64,000 bases of DNA from Neofusicoccum parvum (taxonomy: Eukaryota > Ascomycota > Dothideomycetes > Botryosphaeriales > Botryosphaeriaceae), in the NCBI GenBank assembly GCA_020912385.1, contig CP087208.1, forward strand, positions 2,728,001 to 2,792,000, written 5' to 3'. The position numbers were made by a program, and so were the translations under genes. The notes under the pieces were generated by a model that searched no databases, had not been told where the DNA came from, and saw only the letters and a program-made list of their open reading frames with translations. Positions 10,388 through 20,406 of this stretch are shown here, one piece after another. The first letter of the stretch is position 1. Every line of letters starts with the position of its first letter.

Positions 10388-10804
10388 TGGGCTGCTCGTG
10401 TGGTGGTGGGATGCTGGGGTGTGGGAGAGGGAGGGTCGCGCGTAGGTTTAGGATGGCGGGTTTGCGCTCCGGACAAGCGGCGGTCGGCGCCCCAAACACC
10501 AACTCCGCGCTGGCGGGTGCGGTCACGTCTAGCAGTTTTGCGCAATGCTGCAGTTCTTGGATGGGTTGTTGTTGTTTATTTCGCGCGGGTTCGGAACCAT
10601 ATGGCCACGCTATGGTCGCTCCCTGCGGCGACGTAGTCTCTTTCTACCCTGATCTAACCACTCTCCAGTGACTTGCCAATATAGAATGACCCTCGCTCTC
10701 GTCCGTCACATATTACGCCCTGCGCACTTTCTGAGATCTTTAGCATCAATTAGCACCAATCTCAACATCCGGAAGCGCTGGTTCTCACGAGTCTCGGCTT
10801 ACCC

Positions 10805-11062
10805 TCAAGGAAGTCCCTCCTGAGGCCTCGTCGTGAGACCAGCGTCCCATTTCTCCATCGCCACCTGGATGCCGTCATCCACGCTCTTTAACGCGCTCTC
10901 ATGGTTGCCCACGGCAACAGGCGCGGTTGGCCCATGCCAGACGATGTTCTGGTTGTGATGGCCGGTCGCGAACTCGACATAGAGATTGCACCACTGGCTC
11001 ATGCCCTGGCGCTTATACGTGATGCGAATGTCGGTAGCGTCAGGCCAGAGGCGCGTGGTCAT
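10805..11062 (-). CDS. hypothetical small protein
   Basis: ATG 11062 gives 85 codons to TGA 10805. The frame is open further upstream to about 11108 without ATG, so a 5' exon is possible: an ATG plus GTAAAG donor sits near 11200, but its phase does not fit. The sequence alternates hydrophobic and polar residues like beta strands (DIRITYKRQG, NLYVEFATG) and ends in a helix (ALKSVDDGIQVAMEKW). That is a common plan for small fungal orphan proteins. Function is unknown. Confidence 0.45.
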   Translation of the reverse strand: MTTRLWPDATDIRITYKRQGMSQWCNLYVEFATGHHNQNIVWHGPTAPVAVGNHESALKSVDDGIQVAMEKWDAGLTTRPQEGLP

Positions 11063-11449
11063 GTCTGTGTGCGTGTCGAACCGAGTAGCGCCAGGCGAAG
11101 CTGATACCACAGGTCTGCGAAGGTCACGACAAAAAGCAGGGCAGCATTTTGGCTTCCAGTCGCAGTGAAATGGATATAATAGTAGACTTTACCTCGACAG
11201 AACAGCCCCATTTTTTTTATTCGCTATCAAAGTATGAAGATCACCTACTTTATCACACGCTTCGCCTTCGGGCATCCCCCCTACGTCTTTGATCGTCCTC
11301 TTGCAAATAATCCTCCGCCTTCGCGCCAGGGTATGTTAACTTTCCCAATTCAAGCGTCGGCACGTTGATGTCTCGCCGGACCCGGCCCATCGCTTTCCAT
11401 CGTCCATGTCTTCGCTAATGTCAGCCATACGTTTTTCCAGTGGTTGATA

Positions 11450-11809
11450 TCAGACACACATTTCCTGTAACGCCTCTATTTGATTTCCTGGAGTCGTCTG
11501 ACTATGCGACGATGTGTACTTGGTTTCGTCAAGGAAGGCGTGAAGCCACTCCAACGACCTCCATCCATTGTCCCAGACGCATACATGAACCTTCTCCCGA
11601 TTTTGGATGTAACACTTCTCAGTGAGGCAGGCAAATTGAGGAGCGGCGTAGGCAACAGTCAGGACAAACTCTATACCTGGCCAAATCTCCTCAGCAAGTT
11701 CTAGCATCATGTTAGTCTTGGGAACCAGCCTCTTTAAGATGTAAGGGACTTTGTTACTCAGAGTACGAAGCGCGAGCGCTTGGTCTTCAGCTCGAATTAT
11801 GCTGCTCAT
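11450..11809 (-). CDS. hypothetical small protein
   Basis: This is a single frame of 119 aa from ATG 11809. It has an N-terminal helical part (EDQALALRTLSNKVPYILKRL), then a strand-rich part (EFVLTVAYAA, KVHVCVWDNGWRS) and a final helix. Its plan loosely resembles the neighbour at 10805-11062 (WP followed by two strands and a helix), so the two may be distant paralogues. That is inference, because no residues align strongly. Confidence 0.45.
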   Translation of the reverse strand: MSSIIRAEDQALALRTLSNKVPYILKRLVPKTNMMLELAEEIWPGIEFVLTVAYAAPQFACLTEKCYIQNREKVHVCVWDNGWRSLEWLHAFLDETKYTSSHSQTTPGNQIEALQEMCV

Positions 11810-12768
11810 GCTACGGTAGATGCTTGTGTCTGTACCTTTGACTTTGTGATGAGGAGAAGTGATAAGAAGTGTAGATTCTCGCGGAAAATGGACAAGGAGA
11901 CTAGTTAGGCGCAGATTTATACATGCTCCTCAGGCCGGCTTTACACCAAAGTCAGATGGCACAAGAGCATGGTGCAGCGCAAAGAACTGCTGATGTTTTT
12001 GAATATTGTTTACCGGTTTGACACGCAAGTTGCTAGGTCCTCAGCACACAGTCTTGACTCCACGCGATCATATAGCAACAATCCGATCACGCCCGGCCTT
12101 CTATATACATGCTATGTCTAACCTATAAATTGGATGTACGACTTTATTGATGATTTATTTATGATACATATCCTGAGCGCACTGGAAATTATACGAACGT
12201 ATTCCCAAAGAACATCGTGGTAATGGGCCCAAAACCATGCGAAAGTCCGAGAGGGACTAGGACGGAGGATCCAGGTACATTCCTAGTCATGGAAATGTTA
12301 ATCGCCAGTAGCATTGCTTTGGACGTTGGCGAACAAGACGTCTCTCACTCCCTGATGGGTTTCTCAGTTAATCTTAACACCACAGAGGGGATTCGAAATC
12401 GCGACATTGTGGTAGGGTATTGCCAGAAAGCAAGGGAGCTAATTGCTGAGAACCGTCGATTGGCCATGAACCAAAGAGAGCAGGGCAGTGAAGAGGACGT
12501 GTCTCCCCGCGCCCGCCTGTTGCAGAGCCTTCGCCTCAGTGACCCAAGGCCCACCGCCCAAATACGCGAGAACCACCTCGCAGAACAGATCATCCTGCCA
12601 CCTACGGAACATCACCATCTTCCATACCGCCAACACACCTCTCTTCCTGCGGACGCGCTACCACGCACCAATAAAACGCCCAACCAAAGTTCCTCCGTCG
12701 AGGCCGACCAGAACCCCCTCGACAATCCGCCACACAACACCCCCCGCCTTGACAACCCCCCAACCACC
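11810..12768. other. intergenic spacer
   Basis: This is the divergent region between the minus-strand gene at 11.8 kb and the plus-strand gene at 12.77 kb. It is AT-rich to about 12200. From 12217 an open frame runs into the next gene in frame, but composition and start context favour ATG 12769. Confidence 0.5.
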
Positions 12769-13479
12769 ATGGCCACCCCCCCAAACAACCCCACCGGCGC
12801 CACTGGCACCGCATCCGCCACCGCGCCCCTCTCCGACACCACCTTCACCCTCCACGAGCTCCTCACCGCCGCCCTCCATGGCACCGCCTACGACATCGGC
12901 AGCATGCTCTTCACGCCCGCCGCCAACCAAGACACCAACCCCGACCTCGCCAACCTCCTCCACAGCGTCCGTCGCGCCCGCGTCGACCCAGACTACGCGG
13001 AGAAGCGCGCGCGCTTCGTGACCGAGGCGCTGCAGATCCAGAAGCGCGCGGCGCCGGGCCAGGGGGTTGAGGACGCGTAAGTGACACTCCGCCTACGCTC
13101 AGTAAAATAACAATGCGCTGACGAACGCTACAGGTACATACGCATGGAGGGCGCGCTGGATGCGGCGAAGAGGCTGGAGGGCGGGATGAAGACGATGCTG
13201 GCGGATCTGCGGAGGGAGAAGCTGCGGCCGGCGGCGACGCTGTCGGAGAGGGAGGGGAGGGAGATTGATGCTGAGGCTGCGCGCTTGGTTCGGTTTCCAA
13301 TGGACTTGCGCGGTATGAAGGAGATGCTGGAGGAGAAGGGACGTCGTGGCGAGGGAGAGGGCGGCGAGATGGCTGAGGAGGGAGAGGAGAAGGGCCAGGT
13401 AGCGGACGAGCAGGGAGGTACGAAGGCGAAGAAGGCGAAGAACGGGGGGAAGGGGCAGGGCAAGGCTTCTTCTTCCTGA
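12769..13479 (+). CDS. charged hypothetical protein, two exons
   Basis: Exon 1 is 12769-13076 and exon 2 is 13134-13479, giving 217 aa. The 57-nt intron has GTAAGT, a CTGAC branch site and CTACAG, phase 2. The start ATG lies in ACCACCATGG; the frame continues upstream to 12217 with different composition. The N-terminus is Ala/Thr/Pro-rich, followed by a helical segment (TLHELLTAALHGTAYDIGSML) and a long charged region with coiled-coil character. The tail is Lys/Gly-rich (KAKKAKNGGKGQGK), which could bind nucleic acid or act as a localisation signal. No known domain is present. Confidence 0.65.
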
Positions 13480-13592
13480 GCAGTTTTTTTCAGGATCTCT
13501 GTGCGTTGTGCAGGGAGCATTGGCTCACAGCTAATCGGTCAATGGTTGAGTGGGCGGCAGCACCCTCATTCCTAGTCAAATATTACTCAATC

Positions 13593-13943
13593 TCATGGAT
13601 AGATGACCCCTTCTTCATGTCGCAACGTTTCAAGTAGTGTTATACATATCGTGGTGGCGATGTTCTGAAGTGAGGCGTTGTGGAATGCTGCGTTCTCCGG
13701 TGTCGAATTAAAGTTTCCGCCGTTGTTGCACCGATGCCGATCGACCTGCCTGAAGGGGGAGCTCGCTCGTTTCGCGTGCCAGCGTTCCATGCAGCTGTTG
13801 TGCCACATCCATGCGAGAGTCCGCCGCGAACACCAAAATTGCGTGTTGTAGCATTGGCAATCATCACGCTCTGTCACAAACAGATTGTGCAAACATATGG
13901 GAGTTTTCCCATGATCTCGTCTCGTGGTTCGGGAGTAGACCAT
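13593..13943 (-). CDS. hypothetical protein or last exon
   Basis: The frame from ATG 13943 gives 116 codons, convergent with the charged protein gene. It has several cysteines and tryptophans in the middle and a helical C-terminus (FHNASLQNIATTICITLLETLRHEEG) with good codon use. The final third looks more coding than the first, so this may be the last exon of a spliced gene. No domain is recognised. Confidence 0.33.
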   Translation of the reverse strand: MVYSRTTRRDHGKTPICLHNLFVTERDDCQCYNTQFWCSRRTLAWMWHNSCMERWHAKRASSPFRQVDRHRCNNGGNFNSTPENAAFHNASLQNIATTICITLLETLRHEEGVIYP

Positions 13944-14154
13944 GCTTGATTGCTTCAAACTGCAATGATAAGACACGGGGAAAGTACTTTAAAGGAGAGT
14001 CAAAGTATGCGCCTGGATGAGAAGGGTAGCCTTGCTGTAAGACTCCTACGTCCTGACTAATGCCTCAACTCCTCGTAGAGTACTTCTTTCCTGCTTAGAC
14101 GAAATTCTGATATATATTCCCAACAGCCATCAATAGCAGTGCCTTTTCGCTTGC

Positions 14155-14162
14155 TTTATAAC
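14155..14162 (+). promoter_or_regulatory. TATA box, small Cys-rich ORF
   Basis: TTTATAAC lies 35-42 bp before ATG 14197. Confidence 0.4.
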
Positions 14163-14196
14163 ACAAACTACGGTCGTCGAAAGTCAAGAAGCAGAG

Positions 14197-14469
14197 ATGC
14201 CGCGCATGTCGTGCGACCTCTCAGGTTATCGTTGTAGCCGGGGAAATCTCTGCGTCCTGAATGGTGCGGACGCATGCGGTAGTCTCTGCGCCAAAACGAG
14301 ATTTCAGCACAGGTGTTCACAGAAGTGTGGATGTTCTGCGACTATACCAGTTGAAGGCGGCCTCTCTCGCTGCGATGCCTCTGATCCCCTCTTTCACATG
14401 TTCATCATAATGACAGAACCTCCACCCATCAGGTGGATACTGCCAGCAGGAGCATTGCGCCTCCTCTAG
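14197..14469 (+). CDS. small cysteine-rich protein, weak
   Basis: This encodes 90 aa with nine cysteines in the first 60 residues (paired as CSRGNLC, CGSLC, CSQKCGC). A TATA-like box stands at the expected distance. There is no signal peptide, so a secreted effector is not supported. The cysteines could bind zinc or form disulfides, but match no pattern I know. Low confidence because the frame is short. Confidence 0.35.
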   Translation: MPRMSCDLSGYRCSRGNLCVLNGADACGSLCAKTRFQHRCSQKCGCSATIPVEGGLSRCDASDPLFHMFIIMTEPPPIRWILPAGALRLL

Positions 14470-15024
14470 GCTGGGCGCCGGCAGCTTCTTGAGGAACAAC
14501 TTCTTGACTTTGTGGGCGATGGAACGGAGAGAAGCTTTGAGGCGAAGGCGCTTGGGCGCATTATACTACAGATGACCTGTCTGCGAGTGGACGAGCTGTG
14601 GGACTGTGGAGCGCGGACGCGGGCGGTGGTCGGCCGTGGAGAGGTTCATGCGGCGCGCAGTGCGAAGGTGGATACTGCTGCCATACGAGTTGAAGACGCT
14701 AGGATCCATCTTTGTGTGGTATTGTGTCAGCTGGTCAGTCGTGGACGGTGTTTTCACACATGTGTTGGGGAGTGTGGCGCAGCGAAGTCGCCAATATAGC
14801 CCTTTCGCTCTTCTGCCGACCTTCTCTTCTTTTTTCCTCCACACCACCACCAAGATCTTCTTTGCCGGCTCGTCGTCCGCCCGCATACAAGATCTTCCCC
14901 CACAGCGCACGCCAAAACATCACCATGTAAGAATATCTGAAGCCCTCTTAGTTGCACAGCTCCTGACCCACTTTAGCAGCCACCACAACCACCACCACCA
15001 CCACTACCACTACCACCACCAACA

Positions 15025-15711
15025 ATGCCGCTCCCGACGGTCGAAACCTTCCTGTCTGGCCGTGCGGCGCGCCTCCCGCTGCCGGAAGAGACGTGCGGCA
15101 TCTGCCAAGATGCCCTCATCGACACCACCACCACGACCACCACCATCACCACCCCCAACATCCTGGCCTGCCACCGCGGCCACCCTTTCCACCACGGCTG
15201 CCTCGACAGCCACATATGTGCTCTCTCGGCCACGGGCCGCGCCAAGGACCAGTGCCCGCAGTGCCGGGCGCGCCTGTTCGCGGACCCGGCGTACCTGGCG
15301 GCGCAGTCGCAGCACTGGGCGCGCCGCGTCGCTGCGTGGCAGCTGGCCTGGCCGGTCGTGGGCGAGGAGCACGCGTACGTGGCAGCCGGGGGCTTCGTCG
15401 TGCCGCTGCACGCGTACGAGGCGGTGCTGGCGGCGTGGCGGAGCGCGGAGAGGGCGGTCGCGGACGGCGACTGGGAGGGGCTGACGGCGTGGATGGAGCG
15501 CGCCGAGGAGGGCGCCCGCATGGTCAGGCAGGTCGAGTGGATCAGGGAGACGGAGGGCGTCCAGGACGTCGACGAGCTGGGCCAGTACATGGATACGGAG
15601 GCCGGCAGGAGCCGTGTGCGGCCCTGGGCCCGCGCCGTGCTGAGGCGGTGGGGCGAGAGCATGGGTAGGGGCGTGGAGGCGGTGGTTGCGCGCCTCAGGC
15701 GCAGGGAGTAG
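15025..15711 (+). CDS. RING-H2 finger protein
   Basis: This encodes 228 aa from ATG 15025, which follows a CAC/CAT-rich microsatellite leader. A complete RING-H2 finger lies near the N-terminus: C24, C27, C49, H53, H56, C59, C77 and C80 (CGIC ... CHRGHPFHHGC ... CPQC). A threonine run sits inside the first zinc loop. RING-H2 domains recruit E2 enzymes, so an E3 ubiquitin ligase role is likely. There is no transmembrane segment. The rest is helical and Trp/Ala/Arg-rich and gives no substrate clue. Its 3' end overlaps that of a convergent minus-strand frame by 17 bp. Confidence 0.8.
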   Translation: MPLPTVETFLSGRAARLPLPEETCGICQDALIDTTTTTTTITTPNILACHRGHPFHHGCLDSHICALSATGRAKDQCPQCRARLFADPAYLAAQSQHWARRVAAWQLAWPVVGEEHAYVAAGGFVVPLHAYEAVLAAWRSAERAVADGDWEGLTAWMERAEEGARMVRQVEWIRETEGVQDVDELGQYMDTEAGRSRVRPWARAVLRRWGESMGRGVEAVVARLRRRE

Positions 15712-16115
15712 GGAGGGGGGAGGGGTGGGTCGTCTGGACTTCGTCCAGCTCACGTCTGGCATTTTCGCCATCAGCAACCCAAAGCTCACTCGCATGCTCG
15801 TTTATGCCATGGAGATCCGTGGCATTTCCGGTTTCGGTCCCGTCTGGGACTCTTAACCGCCAGGCCTTTTGGCAGCACAGCTCGTCCGCGGCTTCTTGGG
15901 CGAGCTGTACAAATGCATCATCATGTCTCACTTTTGCCTTCACCTCTTGAATGCATTCCTGTGATCTTGTGTTGCCGGTTGATGCTCCCGGTGCATGCCC
16001 AAGTATTTGGACACAGGTAATCATCGCCCTTCCGACGTATATCCACGATACTCGTAGTAATTAGTTCAGAACAATACGCCAGCGATGCCGAGTCTGGTCT
16101 TTCTGAGATGCCCAT
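15695..16115 (-). CDS. hypothetical protein, two exons
   Basis: The proposed exons are 16115-16047 (23 codons) and 15958-15695, joined across an 88-nt intron with donor GTGGAT and acceptor ATCACAG; phase 0 fits. The product is about 110 aa. Exon 2 is charged and helical (QEVKAKVRHDDAFVQLAQEAADEL, then WRLRVPDGTETGNATDL). Unspliced, each frame stops early. No domain is recognised. The donor is non-ideal, so the 5' part is uncertain. Confidence 0.4.
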
Positions 16116-16374
16116 CTCAGCAAGCTGCGCGTGGATTCAGCACGAGATCTTCCGCTATCTGTCTAGAGGAATCCTGCTGCTGCCCGCCCTTGATTTCTGC
16201 CCGCCGTGCCGCATCACATGCGCGGCGCTCCTTCCTCGTTCTACTCTGGCTTACCGTTTTGGCTACCTTTGTCATCACGCGAGCAGGTGTCCGTCTCGTG
16301 CGCCTCGCTTAGACCCTCCTCTCGTAGCTATATTTACCCCCCTCTCCCTCGCCCAGCACCTCCCGTTCCTCTTC

Positions 16375-16560
16375 AGCTCTCTTTGCCATTTGGCTTAGAT
16401 TGAACGCAGTGCGTCCAATCCATAGGTGGCTCTATGGATGCGTTCTACGGAACGTGCCCGGGTTTCCCACCAAGTTTTTGGAACCAGGACTACGGCCGCT
16501 GAGCTTGCTCATGTCTTGGGCCACAGTGTCGCCAGTATTGCACTATCTCTGGCCGACGCG
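16375..16560 (+). ncRNA. U2 snRNA-like gene, copy 2 (most diverged)
   Basis: It keeps GCCATTTGGCTTAGAT at the 5' end, an Sm-like AGTTTTTGG (16473-16481) and the 3' hairpin GTGTCGCCAG (from 16526) with CTGGCCGACGC. The middle differs in sequence but not in structure. Stem IIa is a perfect 8-bp pairing (ATCCATAG 16418-16425 with CTATGGAT 16432-16439). Stem IIb is GCGTTC-TACG-GAACGT (16440-16455) with the same C(TACG)G loop as the other copies. A TGAG-CTTG-CTCA hairpin sits in stem III. The branch-recognition hexamer is GCAGTG (16406-16411), and the GATCAAG element is GATTGAA. Its TATA position reads CTATATTTA. Structure retained with changed sequence argues for selection at least in the past; expression is unknown. 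Confidence 0.7.
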
Positions 16561-17434
16561 AACACCTTGCAGTGTCTTGTGATCTTTTTCGTCACTTGCT
16601 TGGCCATGCGCCGGGCGTTGAGGAAAAGTGAAGCAGAGAATGAACTCGACCATCGCAACAAAGTTGCTGCATTTGGTCGCCAGCTACATCGCAGCGTAGT
16701 TGCTGTTGCGCTCAACATGCCGAAAGTCTGTATCTTCTCTGTCGCAAAACAGGCACTTTGGAGCGACACCAACCTATCTGTGATCGCGCACTGCTCTACG
16801 TCTTTGCGACACACTGATTGCAACAGCCAAGTTGCATGCGATCTGGAGCGTCTCTGTCGCACACCTTGCGCACATCTGGCTCGGGACAGAGGCACAAGTG
16901 CACCTCCCGAGAGGCCGGAGCGGCAAAGGGCTGTCTTGACTTTAGCTAAATTCGGCTTGAAGCATAGCTTATTGCTGGCTAGTGGTTGAAACGGGTTGAA
17001 ATGACAAATCACTGACGGCAGATTATGCTGCATCCCTGTAAACTGTACACTGTCTAGATCTGCTACGCTCATCATCTTTCGGAGGACTAAAGACCGCATC
17101 TAGCCAGCTATCGTGATGCTTCTTACTCGCCGTCTTGGATTTTACCACGGAACTTGCAGATATTCCACCTCTCAAGCCTTGCATCGCGTGTAAATCTGCT
17201 TATGCTGATAAATCGATCCAAGGTGAGGACAACATACAACTGAATGCTAAGTGAGAGCGGAAGTCCAATCTCACCTTAGGTGACAACTTAGGTGAAAGCC
17301 CCATTTGCGCGGCGTAAACGGCGGCTCCTACACATATAAAGCCTTGATCGCTCCCCCCCTTCTTCCTCCTCTTTTCTCCTACGAAGCACCATCTTTTACG
17401 ACCTCTGCGCGCCTGCTCCCGCCCGCTCTCCACC
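16561..17434. other. spacer after U2-like copy 2
   Basis: About 60-70 bp after the RNA resemble the flanks of the other copies (GTTGAGGAAAAG at about 16616). A plus-strand frame continues to 16989 without a proper ATG and is not called. Near 17250-17300 a short direct repeat of CACCTTAGGTGACAACTTAG-type sequence precedes the next gene, and a CATATAAAG box at about 17333 may serve it. Confidence 0.45.
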
Positions 17435-17958
17435 ATGGTCGACAAAGACGTCCTCGCCCCTGTCCTCGGCGCCATCCTCTTCGGCGCCGCAGGTTCCGTC
17501 ATAATCGTGTACGATGAATCATCCCTCCCCTCCGGCTCTCACTTGTGCAGCCAATACTACTTACAGCTACTCGAAACAGCTTCATCACTTTGTGGTTGGC
17601 GCGCGTGGGACGCTGCGGACCCATCGACGCCCCTCCCCCCTACTCCTCCAGCGCAGCCGCAGGCCACAGCGGCGATATCGAGCTCCAGGACCTCGCGGCG
17701 CCGCAGCCCGCCCGCCTCCGGGATGACCGCCGCAGCCGCCGTCGCGGGCAGCCGCCTCCGTACAGACCGGAGGATTGGGAGCGGTTCCCGCCGCCGCCCC
17801 TCTACTCGCACGAGCTCGGAGAGTACGTGAAGCCACATTTTCTGATTAGTGGGTCTGATCTACTGATCGATTGGGGTAGGAACAACGCCATGACGCTCTC
17901 TCAGGACGAAGTTGGTCCCTTCCCCCGGGCGGGCATTCCCAGGACCCGCAGCGCTTGA
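17435..17958 (+). CDS. single-pass membrane protein with PPxY motifs
   Basis: Exon 1 is 17435-17506 (24 codons, ATG in CACCATGG) and exon 2 is 17551-17958. The 44-nt intron has donor GTGTAC and acceptor GTGCAG, phase 0. The product is about 159 aa. A hydrophobic segment (VLAPVLGAILFGAAGSVII) near the N-terminus could be a membrane anchor. The tail carries PPPY twice and PPPLY once. PPxY motifs bind the WW domains of Nedd4/Rsp5 ubiquitin ligases, so a membrane adaptor for Rsp5 is a reasonable inference. From about 17881 the frame enters a ubiquitin-derived relic, so the natural C-terminus may be earlier: a GTGAAG donor at about 17825 with GGGTAG at about 17880 could be a second intron. Confidence 0.55.
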
Positions 17959-18053
17959 TCATCGCCAGCAAGTAGCTCGAGGACGGCCGTAAGCTTTCGG
18001 ACTACAACATCCAGAAGGAGTCGACCTTTCACCTTGTTCTCCGCGAGTGTTAG
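17881..18053 (+). pseudogene. ubiquitin gene relic
   Basis: The first part reads NNAMTLSQDEVG, which parallels ubiquitin DNVKTKIQDKEG. After a 1-nt loss the next frame reads DPQRLIIASK, stop, LEDGRKLSDYNIQKEST and FHLVLREC, stop. The stop (TAG 17973-17975) replaces the glutamine after Lys48, a C-to-T change, and the diglycine end is lost. The distinctive SDYNIQKEST stretch makes the identity secure. It cannot give functional ubiquitin. It follows directly on the PPxY membrane-protein frame, so it may be a processed or duplicated fragment captured there. Confidence 0.85.
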
Positions 18054-18329
18054 CTCTTCTCCGCAGCACGGCTGCACCATCTCGGCGGCGTCTCGCTCAT
18101 GACGTCTGCTGGCAGCGGCGACGGCCCTGCCTTATCAATTCACAATACATGGTTTTGTAACGGCACATCAATGACTTAGGCAAAAGTGAGGTAGTTGATT
18201 CTAAATTGGACGTGTATATCTGAAGGAGCACAGATTAACCGAACATCAATCGATCTACAAGTGAAAGATCCGCAAGGAATCGACGTCTCCATCCAGATGA
18301 AAACGCAAACGACCGGCCGTCCCACCCAC

Positions 18330-18812
18330 TCACAGAATACTCACCGCCACACACTCCACCAACCTCTCCGCCACCCCGCCCACCCACCCCTCCCTCGCCC
18401 TCCCCACCCTCTCCGCATCCCCCCTCCACGCCACCCCCAACATCCCCGCCACCTCCCCCACAAACCACCCCCGCAGCCCCACCACATCCACCCGCTCGCC
18501 CTCCCGCCCATCCAGCGCCAGCACCAGCCCGTCGTGCACGATCTGCATCTCCGACGGCAGCCAGTCCGCGTCCGGGATGCGCCCCGCCGTCCACTGCGCC
18601 ACCAGCACGTCCCAGTCGTAGTTGGCGGCGGCGACGCGCACGCGCACGAGGCGCGAGAACGGCACCAGCGTCGCGCCGCCGTCGATGGGGATGTGCGCGA
18701 CGGGCCGGCCGTGCCGGGCATGGTGGGCTTCCGCGTGCGCGGCGAGGCGGGCGGTCGACTTGGGGCGGCGGTGGGAGGGCGGGCTGTTGGTGTGGGAGGA
18801 GGGGTTGGGCAT
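18330..18812 (-). CDS. hypothetical protein
   Basis: ATG 18812 opens a frame of 160 codons to 18330. A good GTGAGT donor lies at the very end (about 18337), and a splice to TTGTAG at about 18260 would change only the last residues. The protein has a basic, Ser/Pro-rich N-terminus. A globular part follows (HIPIDGGATLVPFSRLVRVRVAAANYDWDVLVAQW) with conserved-looking Trp and Asp residues, then a helical C-terminus. It resembles the plan of other orphan genes here but has no zinc finger. Function unknown. Confidence 0.5.
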   Translation of the reverse strand: MPNPSSHTNSPPSHRRPKSTARLAAHAEAHHARHGRPVAHIPIDGGATLVPFSRLVRVRVAAANYDWDVLVAQWTAGRIPDADWLPSEMQIVHDGLVLALDGREGERVDVVGLRGWFVGEVAGMLGVAWRGDAERVGRAREGWVGGVAERLVECVAVSIL

Positions 18813-19235
18813 GGTTGGGAGGAAGGGAATTTTTGGTGGGTTAGTGGTTGTGGTATGAAGGGATTGGCTTACTTGGAGTTTTGTGCTGTGTTGCGGGCTT
18901 TTTGGTGGGAGTCTGATGGTTTCTGCGCTGGAATCGGTTGGATGCCGTTGTTGTTTATGTATGGGGGTACGTTCGAGAACACTGTTCGAGGACAATTTCA
19001 GAACAAAGACATTGTATGCGGTTATTGTCTCAGCTGGAGAGCGGGTAGCGGGTCAATATCTCGGTAACACACATTGTGCTGGAACTTCAAAGAAGTCTCC
19101 TTGGTGCTCGAAAAGCACATATGTAAGCTAAGACACTCTGAATACTTCACAATTGAGGAAACGCTGTTGTGACAGCTGACGATCATTGAATTTTGTATCA
19201 AATATTTTGGATCAATTTCAGAAGTAAGAATTGAA

Positions 19236-19925
19236 TTATGAAGGACGGCCAGTGAGCCTCCGTGAGACACGTCTGAACAAAGAGGGACGAGGAGGCTCAT
19301 CCGGGAAGCAGCAATTGATGATTGCGAGTTGGCAAATGTGGTCCCTTGAGACCATCCGGGTTTGCCAATTTCCATTCATCAACGCGGATTCATGCGGATC
19401 ATTTCCAAGAAAAGCCCGCAGCTCGCGAAACGTGAACTCCCTGCCATCTATTTGAAGAAACCTCCGCTTGATTGCAGACACTGTTGTCCACCAGTCAAAG
19501 CCGTAAAGTTCCCCCGGAAGCATCAAGATGTCGAATAGAGATGCATGCACCCGAACTTGTAGATCGTCCGCCATGAGGAGAACGTGAACAGGAGGTCCAT
19601 CCCTCATGCTAACAAACTCTCTAAGCAGCTGATCCTGGATGTGTTTGTCGTATCCCTGCTCCCTGGTGAATGCCTCTCCACCCCAAAGGCGCGGCTCTCC
19701 GTTCGTCAGTCTCGGTCGAGGCAGTACTCGCGCCCACCGTGAAACCGTTCTTGTTTGCATATAAGAATCGAATGGCTCTGACCGTTGCGGCCTGCGCTGT
19801 TGGGAAAAGGATCCAGCCCTTCTACGTGATCCAGACATTCTCGGTTGAGTATTCGATGCTGTAGCAGGCCTCGGTCGCGCCATCGAATGGTTGCGGCCAG
19901 ACGATGGTCGTTGGCTTGTAGGCAT
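19236..19925 (-). CDS. hypothetical protein
   Basis: This encodes 229 aa from ATG 19925, with a TATATAA box about 80 bp upstream. The N-terminal 70 residues are basic and disordered (SQRPSSGRNHSMARPRP). A globular middle follows, with alternating strands and helices (PPVHVLLMADDLQVRVHASLF, then ILMLPGELYGFDWW). A REFTFRELRAFL helix and a basic tail complete it. The HVLLMADDLQVRVHASLF part recalls the start of BTB-type folds, but the match is too weak to name. Function unknown. Confidence 0.55.
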   Translation of the reverse strand: MPTSQRPSSGRNHSMARPRPATASNTQPRMSGSRRRAGSFSQQRRPQRSEPFDSYMQTRTVSRWARVLPRPRLTNGEPRLWGGEAFTREQGYDKHIQDQLLREFVSMRDGPPVHVLLMADDLQVRVHASLFDILMLPGELYGFDWWTTVSAIKRRFLQIDGREFTFRELRAFLGNDPHESALMNGNWQTRMVSRDHICQLAIINCCFPDEPPRPSLFRRVSRRLTGRPS

Positions 19926-20004
19926 AATGAGGGTTGGAAAAGGCTTTGTAGAGTGATGGATATGATCTTTATGCTGCCACCCTTTTCTCGACATTTCGGG
20001 TGGA

Positions 20005-20011
20005 TTATATA
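20005..20011 (-). promoter_or_regulatory. TATA box of the 19.9-kb gene
   Basis: TATATAA on the minus strand lies about 80 bp before ATG 19925. It supports that ATG over earlier in-frame codons. Confidence 0.5.
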
Positions 20012-20406
20012 CTCCTCCATGTTGTTGGGTATACTGGTACGTTCGCATACAATAGCGATGCACTTGGCAATTTTTTTGACAGTGTGAGGGAGCCAAACAT
20101 ACGCAGCGCTCAATGTAACTAAACAATTCTAGTCTGAATTGTCAAAGAATAACAATTAGTAACGAGTCATGCTATGTCGCAGAGATCAGCTGCGAGATTA
20201 CAAAACATGACAACAGAGGCCAAGGCGTGAAGCTATGAACTCGCTTCATTCAAACCAGTTAACGATTACAGGAGGTGGATTAAGAAAAGAGAATGGATTT
20301 CAAAGCACACATGGGAGAGACAAATTGTAATTGAAAAATGTTTATACTCACTCATTACCAATATCATATGGGGCAAGGCCGCGCACTGGAGTGCTAGGTG
20401 GGGTAA

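Noticed and set aside
12217..12768. Upstream in-frame extension of the 12.77-kb gene
   Set aside because: Composition changes and the Kozak-like ACCACCATGG at 12769 is a better start; kept only as an alternative.
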